NCBI GenBank assembly: GCA_002746425.1
Contig: NVXB01000001.1
Location: forward strand, 1-35,385
Direction of reading: 5' to 3'
Source of the DNA: Hyphomicrobiales bacterium
GTDB taxonomy: Bacteria > Pseudomonadota > Alphaproteobacteria > Rhizobiales > GCA-2746425
DNA: 35,385 nt
Below the pieces are notes generated by a model that had not been told where the DNA came from, did no database searches, and saw nothing but the letters and a program-made list of their open reading frames with translations. Of the stretch, positions 16,192-24,594 are shown one piece after another. Made by a program: the position numbers and the translations under genes. Within the stretch, counting starts at the first letter, position 1, and each line of letters opens with the position of its first letter.

Positions 16192-16473
16192 TTAGTTTTT
16201 GATTATTGCTTCCTGTGTCACAACATTATCTCCAGTGACAATAGCAATTTGAGTAATTTGGTTGCGGTGCCCTGGATCTGCCCCAGGTCCTCCGGATAAT
16301 GAGTCCGGCGACTTATCTATTTGTCCTGCCCGCGTAATATTTATACCACTTTTCATCTCATTTAAGAGAAAAAATGAATATTTTCTTAATTTTATATAAC
16401 GAATTATAGAATTAATTATTGCTCTCATGTCGTTTGTTCCTCTTAATTTCTCGATAATTTTTATATACGACAA
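16192..16473 (-). CDS. Hypothetical ORF overlapping an initiator-tRNA-like sequence; coding status uncertain
   Basis: ORF track only. Confidence 0.3.
   Translation of the reverse strand: MSYIKIIEKLRGTNDMRAIINSIIRYIKLRKYSFFLLNEMKSGINITRAGQIDKSPDSLSGGPGADPGHRNQITQIAIVTGDNVVTQEAIIKN
16259..16334 (-). tRNA. Divergent initiator-like tRNA-Met(CAU)
   Basis: CGCGGGC...CCGGA-CTCATTA-TCCGG...CACCGCAACCA resembles tRNA-fMet ends (C1:A72, CCGCAACCA), but the T-loop is GGCAGAT. Confidence 0.5.
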
Positions 16474-16672
16474 TTGAAATAATAATCAATAAAATGACTA
16501 TTAAAATTACATACCATGGCGATAATGTAATAAGAAACATAGTTCCTGATAGCAAAGCATAAATCGCTATAATGGCAAGAATAATACATCCAAAACAATA
16601 TATAATATACCCTGCTGTTTTGCTACAAAAAATAAGATCTTCAATTGTTTTCTTAAACACTTCTTTAAACAT
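16412..16672 (-). CDS. Small hypothetical membrane protein
   Basis: ORF track; hydrophobic segments. Confidence 0.5.
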   Translation of the reverse strand: MFKEVFKKTIEDLIFCSKTAGYIIYCFGCIILAIIAIYALLSGTMFLITLSPWYVILIVILLIIISIVVYKNYREIKRNKRHESNN

Positions 16673-16690
16673 AATAAATTCCTAATTAAC

Positions 16691-16738
16691 TCTAGTGGAA
16701 GGAGTTGAAACCCAACCCGTTGATTAAGCTACACTAGA
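16691..16738 (-). tRNA. Truncated tRNA-like element lacking an anticodon arm (remnant?)
   Basis: Minus strand TCTAGTG-TA-GCTTAATCAACGGGTTGGGTTTCAACTCCTTC-CACTAGA; 7-bp acceptor-like pairing, D/T-arm-like middle, no CCA. Confidence 0.35.
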
Positions 16739-17100
16739 TCATTTTTCGCTACAAATTTTAAATCAACACTCTCTGAATAGTAACCGTTTGATTCGCCATA
16801 CCATTTAATGGTTACAGAACCTTTGATGGTTCGAAATTCATAGAATGTCCATGTTGAAGAAACATATTCATTGGCATCACCATGACTAATGCGCTCTTCA
16901 GCAACTAAAATTGGTGTATTCATTAAATCAATTAAGTCACCAGTAATATCATCGATGGTAACAGTTTCACAACAATCCTGATCATGATATTGAACATATC
17001 TATCGCCATTTTCAAGGACAAAATAAATTAGATTGTTGTACTCATTTTTATAAACATCGGTAAATGTTTTACCCTTAAGTTCTTTAATATTTAATCGCAT
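16729..17100 (-). CDS. Hypothetical protein
   Basis: ORF track. Confidence 0.6.
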   Translation of the reverse strand: MRLNIKELKGKTFTDVYKNEYNNLIYFVLENGDRYVQYHDQDCCETVTIDDITGDLIDLMNTPILVAEERISHGDANEYVSSTWTFYEFRTIKGSVTIKWYGESNGYYSESVDLKFVAKNDLV

Positions 17101-17115
17101 TATATTATCCTTAAA

Positions 17116-17189
17116 TGGTCCAGGAGAGGGAGTTGAACCCCGACCGATGAGTTATCAGCTCATTACTCTACCACCTGAGCTATCCCTGA
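17116..17189 (-). tRNA. tRNA-Ile(GAU)
   Basis: Anticodon arm ATGAG-CTGATAA-CTCAT, T-loop TTCAACT, CCA encoded; imperfect acceptor. Confidence 0.82.
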
Positions 17190-17190
17190 A

Positions 17191-17260
17191 TGGTGTTTGA
17201 GAAAGGTCTCGCACCTTTATTTCCCGCATCTCACGGGCGTTCTAATTAAACTACTCAAAC
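17191..17260 (-). tRNA. Aberrant tRNA-like gene (anticodon ambiguous, AGA/GAG)
   Basis: GTTTGAG/CTCAAAC acceptor and CCA; anticodon arm CCCG-TGAGATG-CGGG lacks U33; T-loop TGCGAGA. Confidence 0.55.
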
Positions 17261-17315
17261 ATAAATTCCTAGTGATTAGAAGACTAATCCAACATCGCTA
17301 GGTCGCCTTGTTTAT

Positions 17316-17323
17316 TATTTATA
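17316..17323 (-). promoter_or_regulatory. T4-type late promoter match TATAAATA
   Basis: Exact octamer on the minus strand upstream of the 17116-17260 tRNA pair. Confidence 0.45.
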
Positions 17324-17327
17324 TGAA

Positions 17328-17531
17328 TTATACTAAATAAAATTCAAATTCTTCAAAATTGCCAGATTCCATCTTAATCCAATTTCGCAATTCATCTTCT
17401 GTTCCAGCGACCTGGATTAATGTGTTGTCATTAATCCAGGTCGGATCAACTTGACGAAAGAAAAGATTTTCATAAATACTCGATTGATTATTAAAATCAA
17501 CGTATGATACTTCTAACTCTATAATTTTCAT
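17328..17531 (-). CDS. Hypothetical protein
   Basis: ORF track. Confidence 0.55.
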   Translation of the reverse strand: MKIIELEVSYVDFNNQSSIYENLFFRQVDPTWINDNTLIQVAGTEDELRNWIKMESGNFEEFEFYLV

Positions 17532-17544
17532 AATATAATTCCTT

Positions 17545-17595
17545 TTGTTTCATAAGATAATATAATCAACTATCTAAAGAATGTACACTATTATT
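17545..17595 (-). promoter_or_regulatory. Repeated early-promoter-like element GTGTACAT-N(15-17)-TTGATTATATTATCTT
   Basis: Shares sequence with 19546-19592 and 19920-19970 upstream of different genes. Confidence 0.6.
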
Positions 17596-17602
17596 TCATA
17601 AA

Positions 17603-17950
17603 TTAATCTTGAACTCGGCGAAAGCCTTCAGGGGTGTATTCCCGTTGAATGCGGATTTCATACTCACCAGGTTCAAACTGGATAGCTTCATGAGTGTCAT
17701 TATTACGCAAGTGTTCCAATGATGTGGTTTTTTCAACAATCAGATGCAGAATACGCATGCCTTCTGATACGTTTACGCGCTCCAATAACTGACAATCGCC
17801 AGCATTCATCACATGATGGTGACCCGTCTCACTATGGGCAATAATATGCCTGCCATTTTCCGATTTTACTGGAATCAAATCATCGGGGCGATTATCAATT
17901 CGGCGGATAAAAGCCTCGCCTTGAGCCGCAATTTTATTAAATTTTTTCAT
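17603..17950 (-). CDS. Hypothetical protein in a GC-richer cassette
   Basis: ORF track; composition differs from flanks. Confidence 0.65.
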   Translation of the reverse strand: MKKFNKIAAQGEAFIRRIDNRPDDLIPVKSENGRHIIAHSETGHHHVMNAGDCQLLERVNVSEGMRILHLIVEKTTSLEHLRNNDTHEAIQFEPGEYEIRIQREYTPEGFRRVQD

Positions 17951-17951
17951 T

Positions 17952-19040
17952 TTAAGTCCTCACTTCTGGTGGTTGGAATTCAGATAGGTCGATATCGACC
18001 ATCCATGCTTGCGCCTGAATAGCGGTCTGCATGTCGGGGGGCACGGGCATGGCGTGATCTCGTCCAGTGCCACAGCGAACGCGCAGGAAGCGTTCACGCC
18101 CTATGTCAGGTATATCAACGGCAACAAGCTCGCCTATTAAGGGGTCCGCATCCTTGTCGATTGTCTCTGCGTTGAGTTCGTCCAGGATTCTATCCCAGCC
18201 AAGAATTTCGCAAGCTGCGCGGCGCTGTTCAACGTTTTTACATGTAAGCGCTTTGTGCGGCGTTAGTGTCTCTGGATCGGATATCCATTCATCGGGGATA
18301 TTCTGACCATGCCAGCAATAGATAGAATAGCCATCACGGAACGACAAGGCAGGGCCATGCTCGCAGTGAAGTCTATTCTCGTCATCTTTTTTGATAGTGT
18401 CGGGACGGTCTGAAACGATAGCAACATTTTTATATGCGTAAAGCCATCCGCTTGTTTTCGCATATTGGATATATGCTTCGAAGTGTTCTCTTTTGTCGTA
18501 TTCTAACCCGATTTTCTGGCCAAATTCATAGAATGCAAGCCAGTAAGCGTCCTGACCTCCCCAAAAATTAGTTGGCACCATTTTGAAATTTTGGTTGGCC
18601 CAGAGATTGTCCGATAGATTGGCCCCGAGATTGGCCCCGAGATTGCCCGATAGATTGTCCCTGAGATTGTCCGATAGATTGGCCCAGAGATTGGCCCAGA
18701 GATTGTCCCAGAGATTGTCCGATAGATTGTCCCAGAGATTGGCCGATAGATTGGCCGATAGATTGGCCGATAGATTGCCCCAGAGATTGTCCCTTTCATC
18801 ATCGGGTAGAATTTGAAATTTTCTCAAGAAATTGATCGCCATCACACATTGAGCAGGACTGTCGAAATGCATTACGGCCGGCGTTTCTTCGCCCGCTGCT
18901 TCGTATAACGCTTGAATGGCTTTTGTTGACGCTTCACGATCCACAGTCTGAGTGGACAGGCCTACCTTAAGCCATTCCTCTCGAAAGGCTGGCAGACGTT
19001 GTTCCTGCTCTGGTGTGAGTTTTTCAATTTTTTGTTTCAT
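17952..19040 (-). CDS. DUF6745-like protein with (A/D)NL(W/S) tetrapeptide repeats
   Basis: 'DNLWGNLSANLSANLSANLWDNLSDNLWDNLWANLWANLSDNLRDNLSGNLGANLGANLSDNLWAN'; conserved flanking region 'LHCEHGPALSFRDGYSIYCWHGQNIPDEWI'. Confidence 0.7.
   Translation of the reverse strand: MKQKIEKLTPEQEQRLPAFREEWLKVGLSTQTVDREASTKAIQALYEAAGEETPAVMHFDSPAQCVMAINFLRKFQILPDDERDNLWGNLSANLSANLSANLWDNLSDNLWDNLWANLWANLSDNLRDNLSGNLGANLGANLSDNLWANQNFKMVPTNFWGGQDAYWLAFYEFGQKIGLEYDKREHFEAYIQYAKTSGWLYAYKNVAIVSDRPDTIKKDDENRLHCEHGPALSFRDGYSIYCWHGQNIPDEWISDPETLTPHKALTCKNVEQRRAACEILGWDRILDELNAETIDKDADPLIGELVAVDIPDIGRERFLRVRCGTGRDHAMPVPPDMQTAIQAQAWMVDIDLSEFQPPEVRT
18590..18795. repeat. Coding minisatellite, about 12-bp unit (cccagagattgt / cgatagattggc)
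   Basis: Tandem 12-bp-period units encoding the tetrapeptide repeats. Confidence 0.85.
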
Positions 19041-19255
19041 AACGATGTTCCTTCTATATTTTGAATATAATTATTCCATTTGTCGATAGCCCCACTGCCT
19101 GTGTGATGAGAAACATCAGCACGAGGAGTTTCACTACTTCTGCTTATACATTTCCAATCACTACACTCGTACCAATAACTGTATGAACCAGCATGAAATC
19201 TGCCTTCGGGAGATTTTCCACAGTAACAATTGAGAATTTTTGTCATGTATTTCTT
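19037..19255 (-). CDS. Lar-like restriction alleviation / zinc-ribbon protein
   Basis: MTKILNCYCGKSPEGRFHAGSYSYWYECSDWKCISRSSETPRADVSHHTGSGAIDKWNNYI (trimmed start). Confidence 0.55.
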   Translation of the reverse strand, partial: KKYMTKILNCYCGKSPEGRFHAGSYSYWYECSDWKCISRSSETPRADVSHHTGSGAIDKWNNYIQNIEGTSL

Positions 19256-19530
19256 TCTACATGATAGAACCATTCATCAATAGTATAAATTTCAGGTAAA
19301 TTAATTACACATTTATCATCACTATCTCGATAAAAGTGATCAGGACATTCAAAAATCATTCCACCCAAATTGAAAATATATTCTTTTTTATTTGAATCAG
19401 CAGCAAGATATGCTTTCATTTTATCTTCAAAATGTACAATAAAAGCTTCTGCTGATTCATATATAAATGGTGAAACATGATTCCAAGCTTCTACTTCGGT
19501 TGTTGTTTGATATTCGCATATAAGTCGCAT
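19243..19530 (-). CDS. Hypothetical protein
   Basis: ORF track. Confidence 0.55.
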   Translation of the reverse strand: MRLICEYQTTTEVEAWNHVSPFIYESAEAFIVHFEDKMKAYLAADSNKKEYIFNLGGMIFECPDHFYRDSDDKCVINLPEIYTIDEWFYHVERNT

Positions 19531-19545
19531 AATGTATCTCCATTG

Positions 19546-19592
19546 TTTCTAAAGATAATATAATCAAATTATCAAGTGATGTACACTGTTTA
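19546..19592 (-). promoter_or_regulatory. Repeated early-promoter-like element
   Basis: Minus strand AGTGTACATCACTTGATAATTTGATTATATTATCTTTAGAAACAATGGAGATACATTATG. Confidence 0.65.
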
Positions 19593-19593
19593 A

Positions 19594-19908
19594 TTATGAT
19601 TTTTGAATATCAGTTACAATTTTATGGGCACGGCGCAAATTTAATTGATCATATCCGTCTTGAGCTGTAACATGTCTCAATTCTTTAATTGCAGCAACAG
19701 TTTCGCCTTCATGCGCCAACTCAATCCAAGTTTTCTTAGGAACAGGTTCTTCAAAAATGATATCTTCAATCAATGCAGGAATACTTATTTTTTGGTTGTC
19801 TGGTTCAAACCATACTGACCGACCAGAATTAGATAGGCCATGAGTTTTTCCTGATAGGCCCAAATAAGTTGCACGTTTACCTGTATAAATGTTTTCCGAA
19901 TTTTTCAT
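19594..19908 (-). CDS. Hypothetical protein
   Basis: ORF track. Confidence 0.55.
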   Translation of the reverse strand: MKNSENIYTGKRATYLGLSGKTHGLSNSGRSVWFEPDNQKISIPALIEDIIFEEPVPKKTWIELAHEGETVAAIKELRHVTAQDGYDQLNLRRAHKIVTDIQKS

Positions 19909-19919
19909 AATGTATCTCC

Positions 19920-19970
19920 ATTGTTTCTAAAGATAATATAATCAAGTTATCAACTAATGTACAACACTTT
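19920..19970 (-). promoter_or_regulatory. Repeated early-promoter-like element
   Basis: Minus strand TTGTACATTAGTTGATAACTTGATTATATTATCTTTAGAAACAATGGAGATACATTATG. Confidence 0.65.
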
Positions 19971-21600
19971 ATTCAATTATTTGAACTGCATCTAAAAACC
20001 ACTCAGGTATCTGTTTCTTCTGATACCATATCATACCATTAAATCTAGAATCTAATATATAGGTATCACAATGATCTTCTTTATTTCTAACTCCGCGACC
20101 GCACATCTGAATAGTTTCTTTCAGTGTTCCATTAAAATAAAACTCTTTATTATATTTTAAAATAGCTTTCATCCATTTGGATTGTACTGGTTTATAGGGC
20201 ATTTTAAGAATGAGTTGAAATCTCGCTAATTCATTCTTAAAATCATAACCAGTTGAAAGGCTAGGTGATACTAAGATAGAATCATTTTTCGGTGGATTAT
20301 TAATATAACTTTCAATATCAATTCTATTTTTAGGAATAATCATTCTTCTAGCATGTTTAGACTGCTTCACTAAATCATATGCTCTAGTGTATGATACGGT
20401 ATGAATTATTCCTCTTTCGCCAATATGTTCCCCAATAATAGCATCAATATTCTTAGTTAATTTAGGTGTTACACTATCAGTTTTCTGTTGATTACAAAAA
20501 TAAATTTGTCTATTTTCAATAGGAAAATCTGAAGTTAATGTGACTAATTTTACATCATCTAAATCCAAATCCTTTTTATATTGTTCTAACCCACAGAGTG
20601 TAGCGGTCATATGTAGAAAATGATCTGATTTCCTAAAAATACCAAACTGTGCAATATCACCAGGAAAAATGGCCTTAAGTTTATTATTCTCTAACACGAA
20701 TTTTGAATTTATTCTAGATTCTGCTAACATTTCGCACTGATCGCCCAGTTCTCCAGCTTCGCCAGTAGCTTCTATAAGAGATTTAATTGTTTTTTTGTCT
20801 TTATCTGGAAGAGTAGACATTTTTCTTCCATTAGCCACTTTCTTCGCAGCGTCCATAAAATATTCTCTTAAATTTTCGAAATAATCTTTTTCCTTTAAGA
20901 GCAAATTCCTATCACTATTATTAGGAGAATAAATGTCATTATTAGAATTATTGTCAATCATTTCATTGATAAAACTCATATGATCGTCAATTTCTTCTTT
21001 AATTTTTCTGGAATATTTTGCCATAGAGGGTTCAAAAGAAATTAAAGATCTTTCTAATAATTCTTCAGGCAAGAGATGACATTCATCAATTATCATAACA
21101 TTAGAACGATTGCTGCCAGGTAAATTACATATCATACCACAGGCTTCGACCATAAACGCGAAATTAGTGAGTCTAAGATTAGATTTCATCCAAGCGCTTC
21201 TTGCTATCTGATATTTGCAATTATATCTGCACGAATTATTCTTCTTCATAAAACAGGTTTGGTCATTATATTTAACAGAAAAATCACCTGTCACATTACA
21301 TTCATAATTGCTCTTGCCATAAAGATTATCAATTTTAATCTTTTCGGCCATATATTGTTTCTGAAGGTTAATAGTTTTGGTAATAAGAGAAATTTTATTC
21401 TTATTTTTCTTATCTTTGGTAGGAATAATTTTGTTTGAAGTAGATTCTAATATTCTATGTGTAATATAAAGAGCAATAATAGATTTTCCGGTGCCTGTTG
21501 GTGCATCTAAAATAACATGTTTTTCACCGTCTTCAAAATATTTAATAATTTCGTCAGCAGCTTTTTGCTGGCGATCACTTAAAGTATATGGAAATTTCAT
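19969..21600 (-). CDS. DinG/XPD-like superfamily 2 helicase
   Basis: 'LDAPTGTGKSIIALYI' Walker A; 'VMIIDECHLL'; 'MCGRGVRNKEDHCDTYILD'. Confidence 0.85.
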   Translation of the reverse strand: MKFPYTLSDRQQKAADEIIKYFEDGEKHVILDAPTGTGKSIIALYITHRILESTSNKIIPTKDKKNKNKISLITKTINLQKQYMAEKIKIDNLYGKSNYECNVTGDFSVKYNDQTCFMKKNNSCRYNCKYQIARSAWMKSNLRLTNFAFMVEACGMICNLPGSNRSNVMIIDECHLLPEELLERSLISFEPSMAKYSRKIKEEIDDHMSFINEMIDNNSNNDIYSPNNSDRNLLLKEKDYFENLREYFMDAAKKVANGRKMSTLPDKDKKTIKSLIEATGEAGELGDQCEMLAESRINSKFVLENNKLKAIFPGDIAQFGIFRKSDHFLHMTATLCGLEQYKKDLDLDDVKLVTLTSDFPIENRQIYFCNQQKTDSVTPKLTKNIDAIIGEHIGERGIIHTVSYTRAYDLVKQSKHARRMIIPKNRIDIESYINNPPKNDSILVSPSLSTGYDFKNELARFQLILKMPYKPVQSKWMKAILKYNKEFYFNGTLKETIQMCGRGVRNKEDHCDTYILDSRFNGMIWYQKKQIPEWFLDAVQIIE

Positions 21601-21664
21601 AATAATCCTTAATTCATATGTTCAAATAAATAATAAGCAGACATAATATGGTAATATGTAAAAA

Positions 21665-21832
21665 TTAATGATGTAATTGCCATAGATAAATAATACCTCC
21701 TAAAAGAATACTAATAGGCCATGTTAATGATATTAATATTGAAATCGATCTAGGTGCTTCAATTGTATTACACACAGATAATGTTAAAATAATGCCTATA
21801 ACATACATCCATATAAATGCAAAAATAATCAT
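21665..21832 (-). CDS. Small membrane protein
   Basis: Own translation MIIFAFIWMYVIGIILTLSVCNTIEAPRSISILISLTWPISILLGGIIYLWQLHH*. Confidence 0.5.
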   Translation of the reverse strand: MIIFAFIWMYVIGIILTLSVCNTIEAPRSISILISLTWPISILLGGIIYLWQLHH

Positions 21833-22008
21833 CTTCGCCACTCTATTAATTCCTGAATAATTTCAATCGCCACTATAATTGGAAATAATACAAACCAAAA
21901 AGTCGCAGTAAATAATTTACCTGTTTTATTCATATAAGCATCTTCAGCTAAGGTAAACACCGCCAATGCGCCGAATAAGTATAACCATATAATTAAAAAT
22001 GTAGTCAT
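21829..22008 (-). CDS. Small membrane protein
   Basis: Own translation MTTFLIIWLYLFGALAVFTLAEDAYMNKTGKLFTATFWFVLFPIIVAIEIIQELIEWRR*. Confidence 0.5.
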   Translation of the reverse strand: MTTFLIIWLYLFGALAVFTLAEDAYMNKTGKLFTATFWFVLFPIIVAIEIIQELIEWRR

Positions 22009-22009
22009 T

Positions 22010-22402
22010 TTATTTTCCTATCGTATATTTAGATACTAATTGCCATTCGTTTTTTTCTTTAGAGGATAATACTTTTATTAGGGACATATCAATTTTAGTA
22101 AGATCCTCCATTGATTCTAATAAATCCCATTCTTGTAATAAACTCACAATGGTATTACGTCTAAGAATATCTTGATCTGAGATATCTACAGTTTTACCAT
22201 CAAAAGCAAGCATTTCTTTAAAATGCATAATAGCATAATTGCCCTGCTTATGAAATATATGGCACGATTGTGTTAATGTTTTGTTCTTAAAAGAAGCAAT
22301 ACCAATTCTTGTTAATGTTTCTCTTACAATATTAAAGTCATCTTTATCTTTTAGATTGATCGTAATGCCCATGTCTTTAAATAAATCATTCATCTTTACC
22401 AC
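22010..22402 (-). CDS. regA: RegA translational repressor
   Basis: 'FNIVRETLTRIGIASFKNKTLTQSCHIFHKQGNYAIMHFKEMLAFDGKTVDISDQDILRRNTI...LVSKYTIGK' matches T4 RegA. Confidence 0.92.
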   Translation of the reverse strand: MVKMNDLFKDMGITINLKDKDDFNIVRETLTRIGIASFKNKTLTQSCHIFHKQGNYAIMHFKEMLAFDGKTVDISDQDILRRNTIVSLLQEWDLLESMEDLTKIDMSLIKVLSSKEKNEWQLVSKYTIGK

Positions 22403-22799
22403 CTCTGTTTTTTATTTTTATTAAATCATCATCTGTCATGAGGCTTAAATATTCAAGCGCTCTTTTTTTATTTATTTTATAATGTTCTGCCACTATAATC
22501 ACATTTTTGTCGGTTTTAGGCGATTTATACCATCTATGTGGTCTTTTACATTTTCTTATAGTTCCCAGATAATAATCATATTGAAGCATGCTATCCAGAC
22601 CATAATTTTGATTCATTTCATTTGACTGTATTACAGTATCGTAATGAAATGAAAAAGCTTTATTTGTTAAAAAGGCGTTATAGTCAGATTCTCTGGAAGG
22701 ATCTGATCTAATAGAATGTTTACCCTGTTGAATTGCATTAATAAATGCAAACGGACTACTCACTATCGCCCCCATCGTACCTGATTTCTTGAATTTCAT
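22386..22799 (-). CDS. 62: Clamp loader small subunit (gp62-like)
   Basis: 'PFAFINAIQQGKHSIRSDPSRESDYNAFLTNKAFSFHYDTVIQSNEMNQ...LQYDYYLGTIRKCKR'; between gp44 and regA. Confidence 0.85.
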   Translation of the reverse strand: MKFKKSGTMGAIVSSPFAFINAIQQGKHSIRSDPSRESDYNAFLTNKAFSFHYDTVIQSNEMNQNYGLDSMLQYDYYLGTIRKCKRPHRWYKSPKTDKNVIIVAEHYKINKKRALEYLSLMTDDDLIKIKNRGGKDE

Positions 22800-22926
22800 G
22801 TTCTTTTTCTAATAATTTGTAACAATCTGAACATACTGCTTCTTTGATTGTATAATCGCTTCCAACTACTTCAACATCTCCGGCCTTAAAAAACATGAAT
22901 TTGTCGCACATCCAACATTTCTTCAT
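22756..22926 (-). CDS. Small Cys-rich zinc-finger-like protein
   Basis: Own translation MKKCWMCDKFMFFKAGDVEVVGSDYTIKEAVCSDCYKLLEKEHEIQEIRYDGGDSE*. Confidence 0.65.
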   Translation of the reverse strand: MKKCWMCDKFMFFKAGDVEVVGSDYTIKEAVCSDCYKLLEKEHEIQEIRYDGGDSE

Positions 22927-23867
22927 AAAAATTCACAATCAACCATCACTTCAACTAAGAATGCTGCAGTATTAATTTCCTGGTCCATAACAAAAGCATT
23001 TTGATATTGATATTTACCCAATGTAAGAACTAATTGAGGGATTGATTGTGGTTTTAAGAATGCATAAGCAAGATCATAAAATTCTCTGTAAAGATCCTGA
23101 GCACCTAACTCTGGGTGTTCTGTCAACCATTTTCTTGTAGAATTGAAATCCTTTTCTTTCAACATAGGCATCAATTCTTCTAGATGTTGTTGTGTTTGAT
23201 TTTTAAGGCTTTCAGCATTAATTTCACCAAATTTAGAAGCCATTTGAATTTGGCCAATAAATTTTCTAAAATCAAGTGAATTTTTATTACTAGCCATGAA
23301 ATCCACGATGTCTTTTTCGATATATGGAATTTCCTCTGTATCAAGAATTTCAAGAATTCTCTTATAGAAGGATTTCATAAGAATAGCACGTTCTTTAGGA
23401 TTGACTGTAAAATCGATTAAATTCAGTCTAGAAAGAAGTGGTCCAGTTATCATAGATTTGATATTACATGTAAAAATGAAACCTGTCATTTTTGAATTTT
23501 CTTCAATGAATGCTTTCATAGCATCCTGAGTAGCTGACGTCATTTTTTCAGCTTCATCAAAAATAACATATTTTCTTCCACCATCAAGGCTTACCTTAGT
23601 AACAAATCCTTGAACTAAATCACGTAATGTGTCAATATTACCATGTAAAGACGCATTTACAAAAATATATTCTGCATCTAATTCTTCCATCATTGCTTTA
23701 GCAATAGTAGTTTTTCCTAAACCAGGAGGGCCAGATAAAATAAGATTGTCTTCAATTACACCCTTTTCTAAATAAGTTTTGAAAATATGTTTAATACGAA
23801 ATGGCAAAATACATTTATCTAATTTAGTTGGACGATATTTTTGGTCCCAAATTACTTCACTCTTCAT
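22923..23867 (-). CDS. 44: Clamp loader large subunit (gp44-like AAA+)
   Basis: 'LILSGPPGLGKTTIAKAMMEE...YVIFDEAEKMTSATQDAMKAFIEENS'. Confidence 0.92.
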   Translation of the reverse strand: MKSEVIWDQKYRPTKLDKCILPFRIKHIFKTYLEKGVIEDNLILSGPPGLGKTTIAKAMMEELDAEYIFVNASLHGNIDTLRDLVQGFVTKVSLDGGRKYVIFDEAEKMTSATQDAMKAFIEENSKMTGFIFTCNIKSMITGPLLSRLNLIDFTVNPKERAILMKSFYKRILEILDTEEIPYIEKDIVDFMASNKNSLDFRKFIGQIQMASKFGEINAESLKNQTQQHLEELMPMLKEKDFNSTRKWLTEHPELGAQDLYREFYDLAYAFLKPQSIPQLVLTLGKYQYQNAFVMDQEINTAAFLVEVMVDCEFL

Positions 23868-24543
23868 CATAAGTAGATTTTCCCTCCGGTGATACAAAAT
23901 ATGTCACATTCTCTGATTCAAATTTGGCTAGTCCTTTAAAGCACAGAGATACATTATAATCGCCGCTAATAAGCAATAAATCATTAATATCAAAAATCAT
24001 ATTAAAAATTCTATCAGTTTCACCAATTTTGATAGTAAATTCGTCTTGTTTTTTCTGGGCTTTTTTAGTTAATTTAATATCATATGTTGTTAGAAATAAA
24101 TCATTTCCATCACCACGAAAAGTAATATTTGGTTTTCCCAATGCTTTAGCAGATTTTACAATAGTTTTAATATCACCTGATGACACTTTAGTTTCGATTT
24201 CTGTAGATGGCAGTTTAAAACTTTTAGCATAATTTGGATGAGAAATGTGTTCTTCACTATCATATCTAAAAGTTGCCCGCTTACCACTTGAATCCGAAAT
24301 CGCCAAATGAGCTTCATAAAATTCAATCTCGGGATCATCAAATAATTTTATGAGCTGCAATAATTTTTGTAACTCATAAATACCAAAATCGACTGTAAAA
24401 TCTTCTTCTACAGTTGCTATACAAGTGGGAGAATTACCTAATTCTGGTTTGGTTTTGATGACATTACCAGATTCAATCCAAATGGATTTATTAATCGTGG
24501 TAAAAGATGTTAAAATTTCAAGTGTTTTTTTACTTAATTTCAT
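23857..24543 (-). CDS. 45: Sliding clamp (gp45-like)
   Basis: Position upstream of gp44/gp62 plus 'MKLSKKTLEILTSFTTINKSIWIESGNVIKTKP' clamp start. Confidence 0.9.
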   Translation of the reverse strand: MKLSKKTLEILTSFTTINKSIWIESGNVIKTKPELGNSPTCIATVEEDFTVDFGIYELQKLLQLIKLFDDPEIEFYEAHLAISDSSGKRATFRYDSEEHISHPNYAKSFKLPSTEIETKVSSGDIKTIVKSAKALGKPNITFRGDGNDLFLTTYDIKLTKKAQKKQDEFTIKIGETDRIFNMIFDINDLLLISGDYNVSLCFKGLAKFESENVTYFVSPEGKSTYDEE

Positions 24544-24594
24544 TCACTACTCCATTATTCTAATTATATTAACACATATTATTCTAAAAGTACA

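Noticed and set aside
18590-18795. CRISPR-like array
   Set aside because: Contiguous 12-bp units with no spacers; it is a coding minisatellite.
18503-18816. ORFs 18503..18802 (-) and 18583..18816 (+) with repeats
   Set aside because: Alternative frames of the 12-bp minisatellite inside the 17952..19040 gene; a repeat with period divisible by three stays open in several frames.
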